A stretch of DNA of 64,000 bases from Streptomyces albidoflavus (GTDB lineage Bacteria; Actinomycetota; Actinomycetes; Streptomycetales; Streptomycetaceae), in the NCBI RefSeq assembly GCF_000719955.1, contig NZ_JOII01000005.1:203977-267976 (forward strand), read 5' to 3'. The notes below the pieces were generated by a model. It was not told the origin of the DNA. It saw nothing but the letters and a program-made list of their open reading frames with translations, and made no database searches. This document shows positions 1-7,826 of this stretch, one piece after another. Positions within the stretch are counted from its first letter, which is position 1. Each line of letters opens with the position of its first letter. The position numbers and the translations under genes were made by a program.

Positions 1-253
1 GGCCGCCAAGCTGTACGAGTCGGGCGTCGCCACCGCCGAGGACATCGACCTCGCCTGCAAGCTCGGCTTCGGCCACGCCATGGGGCCGCTCACCACCGCG
101 GACCTGACCGGCGTCGACATCCTGCTGCACGCCACGCAGAACATCTACACCGAGTCGCAGGACGAGAAGTTCGCGCCGCCGGAGCTGATGCGCCGCATGG
201 TCGACGCCGGCGACCTCGGCCGCAAGAGCGGCGAGGGCTTCTACTCGTACTGA
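1..253 (+). CDS. 3-hydroxybutyryl-CoA dehydrogenase, C-terminal fragment
   Basis: Only the last 83 codons are inside the window; the start lies upstream. The segment is the C-terminal helical domain of the 3-hydroxyacyl-CoA dehydrogenase family: an HAMGPLTTADLTGVD stretch (typical G-PLxLxDxxGLD region) and the terminal GDLGRKSGEGFYSY signature, which closes nearly all short-chain-specific FadB2/PaaH-type enzymes. The enzyme would oxidise 3-hydroxybutyryl-CoA with NAD(P), feeding the acetoacetyl-CoA thiolase encoded about 17 kb downstream. Family assignment is firm; the exact substrate is inferred. Confidence 0.88.
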   Translation, partial: AAKLYESGVATAEDIDLACKLGFGHAMGPLTTADLTGVDILLHATQNIYTESQDEKFAPPELMRRMVDAGDLGRKSGEGFYSY

Positions 254-278
254 CCTCCGCGCCGGGTCCGCCCCCTCG

Positions 279-300
279 GGGTGCGGGCCCGTCCGCACCC
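279..300 (+). terminator. Candidate terminator hairpin after the dehydrogenase
   Basis: GGGTGCGG (279-286) and CCGCACCC (293-300) form an 8-bp perfect stem with a 6-nt loop, 26 bp past the dehydrogenase stop. There is no T tract, as is usual in Streptomyces. Confidence 0.45.
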
Positions 301-660
301 GCGTGGGAGCGCGCCCGCGCCCGGGGGAACCCTTCGCACCGCCGTCCGTACGGGCGGGCCACCGTCGCACCTCAGTTCCGCCCGGGCGGCACCGGCAGCA
401 CACCACCCTCACCCCCACGGGTGAATTCGGTATCGGTTCGCTTACAGGCGGCAACTTCTGTGTGCATGAGCCAGTCAGTTGCAGTGACATACGCAGTGAC
501 ACCACACGACCCACCCGGGGCGGCACCCGGCTCCGGCGGCCCACCAGGCTCCCCGGAGTCCGCGAGATCCTCCGTCACCCCGGGCGCCACCGGCGGCCCT
601 GACCGAGCCGCCCGCGGACGCCACCTCCGCAGCCCACGCCAGCAGACCCGGGGAGCGCAT
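301..660 (+). other. Non-coding spacer upstream of the STAS gene
   Basis: No convincing gene. Composition drops to moderate GC around 420-500, which is where a promoter for the STAS gene would be expected, but I could not assign hexamers with confidence. The open frame that extends upstream from the STAS gene is not needed, because a good ribosome binding site sits directly before 661. Confidence 0.5.
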
Positions 661-984
661 ATGTACATCAGGGGCGACCATGCCGAGCTGGTCGTCGGGG
701 GCCGCCTCGACGTCCGCAGCGCGGCGGACGCCCGGACGGTCCTGCACTCCGCCGTGGACGACGGCGCCGGGGACCTCGTCCTCGACCTGGCCGCCCTCGA
801 CTCCTGGGACGCCACCGGGCTCGGCGTCATCATGGGTGCCCACCGCCGCGCCGGCCGCTGCGGCCGCCGCCTCGTCCTGCGCTCCGTACCGCCGCAGATG
901 CAGCGGCTCCTGGTCGCCACCCGCCTCCACCGCATCCTCGCCATCGAGGGCGGCATCGGCCTGGACTCCCTGCCCCGCGCCTGA
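661..984 (+). CDS. STAS-domain anti-sigma factor antagonist-like protein
   Basis: A 107-residue single-domain STAS protein of the SpoIIAA/BldG/RsbV type. These proteins bind or release an anti-sigma kinase depending on phosphorylation of a serine in the DS(S/T)GLG loop. Here the loop reads DATGLG (residues 50-55): the first hydroxyl position is Ala51 and only Thr52 remains, so regulation by a cognate kinase may differ or use threonine. The hydrophobic strand GDLVLDLAAL and the helix after the loop are intact. The ATG at 661 is preceded by GGGGAG at about 650-655. No kinase or sigma gene is adjacent. Family certain, partner unknown. Confidence 0.85.
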   Translation: MYIRGDHAELVVGGRLDVRSAADARTVLHSAVDDGAGDLVLDLAALDSWDATGLGVIMGAHRRAGRCGRRLVLRSVPPQMQRLLVATRLHRILAIEGGIGLDSLPRA

Positions 985-1305
985 GCGGCGGGCGGGGAGC
1001 GGCGCCGGCCGCCGGGGGACCGGAGAGGGCCAATCCGGGCGTTCCCGAGGGATCAGCGCACAATCCTCATGAGACCGTGACCTCCCGGGCCCCGGACCAC
1101 CCCGGCTTGTCCTGGATACTGGCCGAAGGCTTATGGTTCGGTCCCGTCCGCTGTCCTCATGCCCGGCGCCCCACGTGTCCGGCGGCAGCGGAGACCCGAC
1201 GCGCCGCACCGACGCTTTCCGGACCGGGCTGCGGCACCCGCCCCCCGGCCGGACGGGGCGGCGGCCGGGCACGCGGTACGGCACGACGCTATGGGGGCTT
1301 CAGCC
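985..1305 (+). other. Spacer between the STAS gene and the membrane ATPase
   Basis: No gene is supported. A weak promoter-like arrangement, TTGTCC at 1107-1112 and TATGGT at 1132-1137 (19-bp spacer), would read toward the downstream gene. Confidence in it is low. Confidence 0.3.
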
Positions 1306-3723
1306 ATGGACCCGAACCACCGGGACCCGCACCAGCGGGGCGACGGCGACCCGCACCGCATACCCGGCGGCCCGCAGCCGGGCGCCGTCGAGCGGCGGCC
1401 CCGTCCGCCGCAGGGACCCGACCTCGGCCAGCCCGTGCCGCCCCGGGTGCGCACCGCCGAACTGGTCGCCGGCGGCCACCTCGTCACCGTCAACCCGGTC
1501 GACGGCAGCGAGATCGAGGTCTGCCCGCCCGGCCGCCACCCGAGCCCCCCGGTCCGCCGCACCCCCGACGACCGCGCCGCGCTCGCCGCCGCGGCCAGGC
1601 CGCCCGCCCCGCCCGGCGTCCCCCGCACCCACCACCGGCTGCTGGAACGCGACCGCGAGCGCGACACCCTCGTCCAGCTCCTCGCCCGGGGCCGCTCCGT
1701 CCGCCTCACCGGCTCCCGCGGCTCCGGCCGTACCGTGCTGCTGGACGCCGTCGCCGCCCGCTGCGAGGGGCTCGCCCCCGACGGCGTCGTCCGGCTCGAC
1801 GGCCACCACCGCACCGCCGACGAGCTGCTGCACGCCCTGTGCGCCGCCGTCCACCTGCTCCCCGCGCACCGTCCGGGCCCAGCCCTCCTCGCCGAACTCG
1901 CCGGGGAGATCGGGGCCGTGGTCCTCATCGACGACGCCGAGATCGGCGGCGCCGCCCTCGACTCCTTCCTCGCCGCGACCCCCGAGTGCGCGGTCCTGCT
2001 CGCCTGCACCCCCGAGGTGCCGGCGCCGGGTGAGGAGGCCCGCGTCGAGGAGGTCGTCCTCGACGGCATCGGCCGCTCCGGCGGGCTGGCCCTGCTCGCC
2101 CAGGGCGCCGGCCGCGCCCTCAGCGACGACGAGGTCTCCTGGGCCGGCGACCTCTGGTTCGAGTCCGAGGGGCTGCCGCTGCGGTTCGTCCAGGCGGGCG
2201 CCCTGCTCCACCAACGCGACCTGCTGCGCGAGGAGTCGGGCTCTGCCGAGGCGCCGCTGCCCACCGTCGCCGAGGGCGCCGCCCCCGCCGCCCTGCTCGC
2301 CTCCCGGCTCAGCGAGGCGGCCCGCGCCACCCTCGGCTTCGCCTACGCGCTCGGCGGCGAGGTCCCGCACCAGGCCCACCTCCCGGCCCTGGTGGGCGAC
2401 ACCCACGCCGACGCCGCCCTCACCGAACTCCTCGACTGCGGCCTGGTCACCCCGGTCGGCAACCGCTACCGCCTCGCCGCGGGCGTCACCGAGCAGCTCG
2501 CCGCCGAGGGGTACGCCGACGAGGGCGAGCGCGCCCACACCGCCGCCCAGCACTACACCTGGTGGACCGGCCACCCCTCGGTCACCCCCGAGCGGGCCGC
2601 CGCCGAGTCCGACGCCGTCCTCGCCGCGCTCACCGCCCTCGTCGGCGGCCAGGACCCGGCCCGCCAGGCCACCGCCGTCCTGCTCGCCCGCACCGTCGCG
2701 CCGGTCCTCGCCGCGGGGCTCGCCTGGGGCGCCTGGGAGCGGGTGCTGCGCTCCGGCCAGGAGGCCGCCCGCCTCTCCGGCGAGGTCGCCGAGGAGGCGT
2801 ACTTCCACCACGAGCTGGGCATCCTGGCGCTCTGCCAGGACCGGCTGGACCGGGCCCGCGCCGAGCTGGAGGCCGCCGTCGCGCTGCGCGGCGCCCTCGC
2901 CGACAAGCGCGGCACCGTCGCCGGCCGCCGGGCCCTCGCGCTGGTCGCCGACCGCGCGGGGGAGACCGTCCCGGTGACCCGCGCCGTCCTGCCCACGGAC
3001 GGGCCCCCCGTCCTGCCGCGCCGCGACGGTCTGGGCACCCCGCCCACCGGGTTCCCCCGGACGACACCTGCGGCCGGGGTGACCCGGGTCCAGCCGGCCG
3101 CCTCGGCCACCGGGGCGACCGTCGTGGGCGGCCCCGCCGCGACGGCCGCCAAGGACGGCAGACCCGGCCGGGCCGCGGTCACCGGCGCCCGGCGCAACCT
3201 GGTCGCGGCCGGAGCGGGCGCCCTGCTCGTCGCGGTCCTCGGCACGGTCGTCACCCTCGGCGCCATCAACGGCGACGACGAGGAGCCCGCCTCCGTCGAC
3301 CGGGTCACCACCGAGCAGACGACGCCCGAGGACGAGGGCGACGAGGGCACCGAGGCCGAGCGGCCCGCCGACTCCGCCGAGCCCAGCACCGACCCGGGCG
3401 AGGACGGCGTCACCGGCACCCCCGACGACCCGATGCCCGGCGACAGCGGCTCGCCCTCGGAATCGGAGTCGGACGAGCCCAGCAGCTCGCCCACCGACCG
3501 TCCGACGACCTCCCCCTCGGACCGGCCCACCACCAAGCCGCCGACGACCCCGCCCACCTCGTCGAAGCCGCCGACCACCCCGCCCCCGTCCAGCCCGGAC
3601 CCGGAGCCCAGCGACACGACCCCGCCCACCGAGGACCCCGACCCCGAGGACCCGGAACCCGGCACCGACAACTCGGCCAGCGGCCCGGCCCCCGAGCCGT
3701 CCACGAGCCAGACCTTGTCGTAA
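1306..3723 (+). CDS. Membrane-anchored P-loop ATPase-like protein with Pro/Thr/Ser-rich outer tail
   Basis: About 805 residues. The Pro/Arg-rich N-terminus leads to an AAA-type nucleotide-binding region: a Walker A-like GSRGSGRT at about residues 135-142, where the usual Lys is Arg, and a Walker B-like AVVLIDDAE. A helical, TPR-like region follows to about residue 580. One hydrophobic segment (about 632-655, LLVAVLGTVVTLGAI) is followed by about 150 residues rich in Asp/Glu, Pro, Ser and Thr, as in wall-spanning tails. The protein would hold its ATPase part inside and the tail outside. The start at 1306 is chosen because GGGGG lies 8-12 nt upstream; in-frame ATGs at 1291 and 1159 are alternatives. 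Probably the SCO5387-type conserved Streptomyces protein; function unknown. Confidence 0.75.
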   Translation: MDPNHRDPHQRGDGDPHRIPGGPQPGAVERRPRPPQGPDLGQPVPPRVRTAELVAGGHLVTVNPVDGSEIEVCPPGRHPSPPVRRTPDDRAALAAAARPPAPPGVPRTHHRLLERDRERDTLVQLLARGRSVRLTGSRGSGRTVLLDAVAARCEGLAPDGVVRLDGHHRTADELLHALCAAVHLLPAHRPGPALLAELAGEIGAVVLIDDAEIGGAALDSFLAATPECAVLLACTPEVPAPGEEARVEEVVLDGIGRSGGLALLAQGAGRALSDDEVSWAGDLWFESEGLPLRFVQAGALLHQRDLLREESGSAEAPLPTVAEGAAPAALLASRLSEAARATLGFAYALGGEVPHQAHLPALVGDTHADAALTELLDCGLVTPVGNRYRLAAGVTEQLAAEGYADEGERAHTAAQHYTWWTGHPSVTPERAAAESDAVLAALTALVGGQDPARQATAVLLARTVAPVLAAGLAWGAWERVLRSGQEAARLSGEVAEEAYFHHELGILALCQDRLDRARAELEAAVALRGALADKRGTVAGRRALALVADRAGETVPVTRAVLPTDGPPVLPRRDGLGTPPTGFPRTTPAAGVTRVQPAASATGATVVGGPAATAAKDGRPGRAAVTGARRNLVAAGAGALLVAVLGTVVTLGAINGDDEEPASVDRVTTEQTTPEDEGDEGTEAERPADSAEPSTDPGEDGVTGTPDDPMPGDSGSPSESESDEPSSSPTDRPTTSPSDRPTTKPPTTPPTSSKPPTTPPPSSPDPEPSDTTPPTEDPDPEDPEPGTDNSASGPAPEPSTSQTLS

Positions 3724-3740
3724 CCCCGCCGTACAGGAAG

Positions 3741-3770
3741 AACGCCCCCGGCCGCGAAGCCGGGGGCGTT
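3741..3770 (+). terminator. Strong hairpin terminator
   Basis: AACGCCCCCGGC (3741-3752) pairs perfectly with GCCGGGGGCGTT (3759-3770) around a 6-nt loop, 18 bp after the stop of the membrane ATPase. Confidence 0.8.
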
Positions 3771-3876
3771 CTGACTACGTTCCGCATTCGTGCAGGGCAC
3801 CGAAGGACCGACCCGAGCCGCACTCACGAGGCATTCCCGCACCCCGACATGCCCGCGGTTTGAGCCAAAGGGGCGC

Positions 3877-3946
3877 GTCGTTGTCGAGGCACCTGTCGCG
3901 CGCAGGGAGCGAAGCGAGTGAGCACGTCAGGTGGCTCGACAACGAC
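3877..3946. repeat. 19-nt inverted repeat in convergent spacer
   Basis: GTCGTTGTCGAGGCACCTG (3877-3895) matches the reverse complement of 3928-3946 at 18 of 19 positions, with a 32-nt loop. It lies between the membrane-ATPase terminator and the end of nucS. It could be a REP-like element, a structured RNA or a second terminator. Confidence 0.55.
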
Positions 3947-3958
3947 CTGCTGCGCCCC

Positions 3959-3974
3959 GGCGGCGAAAGCCGCC
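3959..3974 (-). terminator. Short hairpin directly after nucS
   Basis: GGCGGC and GCCGCC separated by GAAA on the plus strand form a 6-bp hairpin abutting the nucS stop codon at 3975-3977. Probably the nucS transcript end. Confidence 0.45.
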
Positions 3975-4637
3975 TTAAAACAAGCGCAGCTTGTCGTCCT
4001 CGATGCCGCGCAGGGCGTTGTAGTCCAGGACCGTGCAGCCGATGCCGCGGTCGGTGGCGAGGACGCGGGCCTGCGGCTTGATCTCCTGGGCGGCGAAGAC
4101 GCCGCGGACCGGGGCGAGGTGCGGGTCGCGGTTGAGGAGTTCCAGATAGCGGGTCAGCTGCTCCACGCCGTCGATCTCGCCGCGCCGCTTGATCTCGACG
4201 GCGACGGTCGCGCCGGAGGCGTCCCGGCAGAGGATGTCGACGGGGCCGATCGCGGTCGGGTACTCGCGCCGGATCAGGGTGTATCCCTCGCCGAGCGTCT
4301 CGATCCGGTCGGCCAGCAGCTCCTGGAGGTGGGCCTCCACGCCGTCCTTGATCAGGCCCGGGTCCACGCCGAGTTCATGCGAGGAGTCGTGCAGGACCTC
4401 CTCCATGGTGATGACGAGCTTCTCCCCGCCCTTGTTCACCACGGTCCAGACGTTGTCCTCGCCCTCCTTGAGGGTGCACGGCGGCGACATCCAGTTGAGC
4501 GGTTTGTACGCCCGGTCGTCCGCGTGGATCGAGACACTCCCGTCGGCCTTCACGAGGATCAGGCGAGGGGCGGAGGGAAGGTGGGCCGTGAGCCTGCCCG
4601 CGTAGTCCACGGAGCAGCGGGCGATGACGAGACGCAT
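3975..4637 (-). CDS. nucS: Mismatch-specific endonuclease NucS/EndoMS
   Basis: A 220-residue protein that cleaves both strands at mismatches and supplies mismatch repair in actinobacteria, which generally lack MutS/MutL. The N-terminal beta-domain starts [12 protein letters not shown]. The C-terminal nuclease carries the PD-(D/E)xK residues Asp134 (GPVDIL), Glu148 and Lys150 (AVEIKRR), followed by a [12 protein letters not shown] helix. The last residues, DDKLRLF, resemble the C-terminal sliding-clamp-binding peptide described for this family. The start is the ATG at 4637; a TTG three codons upstream is not needed. Monocistronic, convergent with the membrane ATPase gene. Confidence 0.95.
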   Translation of the reverse strand: MRLVIARCSVDYAGRLTAHLPSAPRLILVKADGSVSIHADDRAYKPLNWMSPPCTLKEGEDNVWTVVNKGGEKLVITMEEVLHDSSHELGVDPGLIKDGVEAHLQELLADRIETLGEGYTLIRREYPTAIGPVDILCRDASGATVAVEIKRRGEIDGVEQLTRYLELLNRDPHLAPVRGVFAAQEIKPQARVLATDRGIGCTVLDYNALRGIEDDKLRLF

Positions 4638-4849
4638 GGTCGGCAACGCTACTCGACGGGCGGCCCCGGACGCGATTCGCCCGGGAAGCCCCGTTCAAGG
4701 CTGGCCGGTTGTGTGCGCATTCTCCTGGTGCGCGCCGGTCTCCTTGCATACCGTGGCAGCGGGAGGTTGCCATGCGTGCACGCTGCGTGTGCGTGAACTC
4801 CAGCCCTGTCCGTCAGCCCCCGTCAGACGGGGGTGTGAGAGGAGAACCC

Positions 4850-5242
4850 ATGTCGCTCGACGTCTCACCGGCCCTCTTGGAACAGGCCGAGCGAGGCGAG
4901 GTCGACGAAGCCGCCTTCGTCGACTGCGTCCGGACCTCCCTGCCCTACGCATGGGACATGATCAGCAAGCTCGTCGCCCAGCTGAAGGTCGACGGCGGAG
5001 AGTTCGCCGACAACCAGACGCCACCGCCGGACGAGCAGGCCCGCGGCCAGCTGCTGCGCGCCCTGGCCAGCGACGCCATCCGGGGGGCGCTCCAGCGTCA
5101 CTTCGGGGTCCGCCTGGCATTCCAGAACTGCCACCGTGTGGCGGTCTTCCCGCTCTCCTCCGACTCGGACGAGCGGCACGCCCGCTTCACCTCGATCCGG
5201 GGGCAGCTGCTCAACCAGTCCCCGGAGCTCAGGGACTGCTGA
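4850..5242 (+). CDS. SCO5389-family conserved protein
   Basis: A 130-residue acidic, soluble protein with no signal peptide. It begins MSLDVSPALLEQAERGEVDE and matches, from memory, the SCO5389 family conserved next to nucS in Streptomyces. No catalytic motif is evident. The start at 4850 is set by GAGAGGAG at about 4837-4844; the frame stays open further upstream without a comparable binding site. Divergent from nucS, so the 212-bp gap between them probably holds both promoters. Function unknown. Confidence 0.85.
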   Translation: MSLDVSPALLEQAERGEVDEAAFVDCVRTSLPYAWDMISKLVAQLKVDGGEFADNQTPPPDEQARGQLLRALASDAIRGALQRHFGVRLAFQNCHRVAVFPLSSDSDERHARFTSIRGQLLNQSPELRDC

Positions 5243-5295
5243 CCCGGCCCCGCCGGAACCGCCTCAGGCGGCGGGTCCGGGCGTGACGCGCATCC

Positions 5296-5332
5296 GCCGT
5301 GCGGCGGCCCTCACCAGGGGCCGCCGCACGGC
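5296..5332. terminator. Bidirectional hairpin terminator
   Basis: GCCGTGCGGCGGCCC (5296-5310) pairs with 5318-5332 over 15 perfect base pairs with a 7-nt loop, between the convergent SCO5389-family gene and the luciferase-like gene. Confidence 0.8.
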
Positions 5333-5336
5333 GCGT

Positions 5337-6371
5337 TCAGCGCAGCTGCGGCAGTACGTCCCGGCCGAGGCGGCGGATGTTCTCCTCGGTCCCGGCGAGG
5401 TCGCCCGACCCCTCCACCATCAGCGCGAACCGGGTGATCCCGGTCGCCTCGGCGGTCGCCGCCAGCCGGTCGGCACAGAGCCGCGGCGGCCCCACCGGAT
5501 GGATCGAGCAGAGGAACTCGGTGTACGCCACCGGGTCGCGCATCGCCCGCGCCCGCCCGTCGACGGTGACATGGGCGCCCAGGCCCAGCTCGAACCAGCC
5601 CGGCATCGCCTTCACCAGCGTCTCGGTGGCCCGTCCCGGCCCGTCCTCGACCTGGGCGACGCCCGCCGAGACGTGCGCGGCCGCCGCGATCTCGTCGCCG
5701 TCGCGCCCCGTCTCCCGGGCATGACGCCGCCACAGCGCCACCATCTCTGCCTTCTCGGCGTCCCCGGTGTGCATCCCCAGCAGCATCGGCAGCCCCCGCT
5801 CGGCGGCCAGCCGCACGCTCGACGGCGAGGTGCAGGCCACCACCACCTCCGGGCCCGGCAGCCCGTCCAGCGACTCCACCGGGCTCGGCACCACCGCCAC
5901 CTCCCGGAAGGCGTACCGCCCGCCCTCGGCCGACGCCCCCACCCGTGGCTCGCGCAGCCAGCGCAGCAGCAGGTCCAGCGCTTCCGGGAACCCCTCCTCG
6001 AAGGCCGGCAGGCCCGCGCCGAAGACCTCCAGGTCGACCCAGGGGCCACCGCGGCCGACGCCGAGGGTGAACCGGCCGCCGGCGGCGAGGTGGAGCAGGG
6101 CCGCCTGCTCGCCGAGGGCGACGGGGTGGGTGGTGGGCAGCACGCTGACCGCGGTGCCCACCCTCACCCGCCGGGTTCTGCCCAGCAGCAGCGCGGCCAG
6201 GGTGGCGGCGGAGGGACAGGTGCCGTACGGCACGAAGTGGTGTTCGCCCAGCCAGACGGTGTCGAGGCCGGCCTCCTCCGCCACCTCGGCCGAGCGCACC
6301 GCACGGTGCAGGGCCTCGCCCTGACCCTGGCCCGGGAACTGACCACCGAGTACAAAACTTCCCACGTGCAT
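5337..6371 (-). CDS. LLM-class (luciferase-like) flavin-dependent oxidoreductase
   Basis: A 344-residue TIM-barrel protein of the bacterial luciferase-like superfamily, whose members use FMN or F420 to oxidise or reduce small molecules. Typical segments are AEEAGLDTVWLGEHHF near residue 35, TRRVRVGTAVSVLPTTHPV, the GGRFTLGVGRG loop that helps bind the flavin phosphate, and a VVVACTSPSSVRLAAERGLPM strand-helix unit. Substrate and cofactor cannot be read from sequence. The start at 6371 gives MHVGSFVLGG, the usual family N-terminus; the open frame upstream is GC-driven. It stands alone behind its own spacer. Confidence 0.85.
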   Translation of the reverse strand: MHVGSFVLGGQFPGQGQGEALHRAVRSAEVAEEAGLDTVWLGEHHFVPYGTCPSAATLAALLLGRTRRVRVGTAVSVLPTTHPVALGEQAALLHLAAGGRFTLGVGRGGPWVDLEVFGAGLPAFEEGFPEALDLLLRWLREPRVGASAEGGRYAFREVAVVPSPVESLDGLPGPEVVVACTSPSSVRLAAERGLPMLLGMHTGDAEKAEMVALWRRHARETGRDGDEIAAAAHVSAGVAQVEDGPGRATETLVKAMPGWFELGLGAHVTVDGRARAMRDPVAYTEFLCSIHPVGPPRLCADRLAATAEATGITRFALMVEGSGDLAGTEENIRRLGRDVLPQLR

Positions 6372-6629
6372 GACGCATCCTGCTTCCTTGGTGCCCGACA
6401 CGGCACTCCCCCTGCCTGGCAACAACGCCTGACACGTGCCAAAGGCACGGCCTGGCAAGAGGATTGGCGGATTATGGGGATTTCCCGGGGGCACGCACGG
6501 CGTACGGAGGGGGCGGGAAGGAGCCTGAAGGGGGCGTGTGGCGCTTCGGCGGGCGCCTGCCGGCGGAGGGGCGGCGCGTAGGCTGTCCGGGAGGCCGTGA
6601 CCGCCGTACAGCAGATCGTGAGGTGCCCC

Positions 6630-6971
6630 GTGTCCCCGCGCAAGAACCGCTCCAAGCCCTCCCGCTCCTCCGGGCGGCGAGGCGGCGGCGACGACGAACC
6701 GGGCGAGCGGTACGGCTTCCAGTCGGCCGAGAGCTGGCGCGGTGAGCAGTGGTCGGTCCGCCACATCTCCGGCTCGGGCCCCGCCTCCGCGGGCAAGCGC
6801 TACCGCTGCCCCGGCTGCGACCAGGAGATCCCCGCCGGGCTGCCGCACGTCGTCGCCTGGCCCGAGCACTCCGGCGTCGACGAGCGGCGCCACTGGCACA
6901 AGGCCTGCTGGAACGCGAAGGACCGCCGCACCACGCGGGTGCAGCGGTCCCGGAACGCGCCGCGCTTCTGA
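6630..6971 (+). CDS. Small basic protein with a Cys/His zinc-finger-like core
   Basis: 113 residues, very basic at both ends (PRKNRSKPSRSSGRRGGG at the start, TTRVQRSRNAPRF at the end). The core CPGCDQEIPAGLPHVVAWPE, then RRHWHKACW, gives two Cys plus a downstream His/Cys pair, a plausible single zinc site. Such proteins are often labelled ATP/GTP-binding in Streptomyces without evidence; there is no P-loop here. The GTG at 6630 is preceded by GAGGTG at 6620-6625; a GTG at 6597 is the alternative. It ends 18 bp before the convergent ABC permease gene. Nucleic-acid binding is only a guess. Confidence 0.75.
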   Translation: MSPRKNRSKPSRSSGRRGGGDDEPGERYGFQSAESWRGEQWSVRHISGSGPASAGKRYRCPGCDQEIPAGLPHVVAWPEHSGVDERRHWHKACWNAKDRRTTRVQRSRNAPRF

Positions 6972-6989
6972 CCGGCGGGGCGGGCGGCC

Positions 6990-7826
6990 TCAGACGTCGC
7001 GCTTCTCCAGCAGGGCGAAGGCGCCGGCCACCGCCACCAGCGTGATGCCGAGCAGCGCCAGCAGCTGCGGCACGCCGCCGGCCTGGCCGTCGTACATCGC
7101 GGTGCCGAAGAGCGCGGAGAGCGAGTTGGGGGCGTTGTACTCCAGCATCGTCTCGCCGATGCCGCGCAGGGCCGGGGAGATCATCAGGAAGGCCGGCATG
7201 ATCGCCGGGACCAGCACCACGCCGAGCATGGCGGTGATCGCGCCCGCCGAGTGCCGCAGCATCGAACCGACGGCCAGCCCGAGCACGCCGAGCAGCGACA
7301 CGTAGAGCGAGCCGAGCAGCACCGAGGTGCCCCAGTTCTCGCCCGGACCCGAGGGGATCTCGTTGATCGCGGCGGTGGCCAGCCCCACCACGGTGATCGA
7401 CACCGCCGAGACCGTGTAGGCCAGCGCGAAGAAGACCAGGAACTTCGCCGCCAGCACCCGGTGCCGCTGCGGGGCCGCCGTGAAGGTGGTGCGGATCATG
7501 CCCGTGCCGTACTCCGAGGTGACCACCAGCACGCCCAGCGTGATCAGGCAGATCTGCCCCAGCATCAGCCCGAACAGGGCCGGGATCGTGTACGGCACGT
7601 CCGTGTAGGTCTCGCCCGAGGTCTTCCACCCCACCAGCAGGCCGATCCCCACCACCAGCGCCACGAAGACGCAGAGCGTCCACACCGTGGAGCGGACCGA
7701 GCGGATCTTCGTCCACTCCGAGGCCAGCGCGTGCCCCAGATGGGTGGGGCGGACCGGGATCGGCGAGGTGTACATCGCGCCGGGCAGCGCGCCCGGCTGC
7801 TCCGGCTGCTGGGTCGGGGTCGTCAT
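6990..7826 (-). CDS. ABC transporter permease (ABC-2 type), pair A
   Basis: 278 residues. A Pro-rich cytoplasmic start precedes the SEWTKIRSVRSTVWTL motif found in actinobacterial ABC-2-type permeases, then six hydrophobic segments spread to the C-terminus. Its ATG at 7826 overlaps the stop of the upstream ATPase gene by 4 bp (ATGA), so the two are translationally coupled and form one exporter. The cargo is unknown; related pairs export antibiotics or lipids or act in resistance. The protein is clearly paralogous to the permease at 9170-9940. Confidence 0.88.
   Translation of the reverse strand: MTTPTQQPEQPGALPGAMYTSPIPVRPTHLGHALASEWTKIRSVRSTVWTLCVFVALVVGIGLLVGWKTSGETYTDVPYTIPALFGLMLGQICLITLGVLVVTSEYGTGMIRTTFTAAPQRHRVLAAKFLVFFALAYTVSAVSITVVGLATAAINEIPSGPGENWGTSVLLGSLYVSLLGVLGLAVGSMLRHSAGAITAMLGVVLVPAIMPAFLMISPALRGIGETMLEYNAPNSLSALFGTAMYDGQAGGVPQLLALLGITLVAVAGAFALLEKRDV

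Noticed and set aside
421..660. Upstream extension of the STAS gene
   Set aside because: Residues before 661 do not resemble any STAS protein, and a ribosome binding site lies directly before 661.
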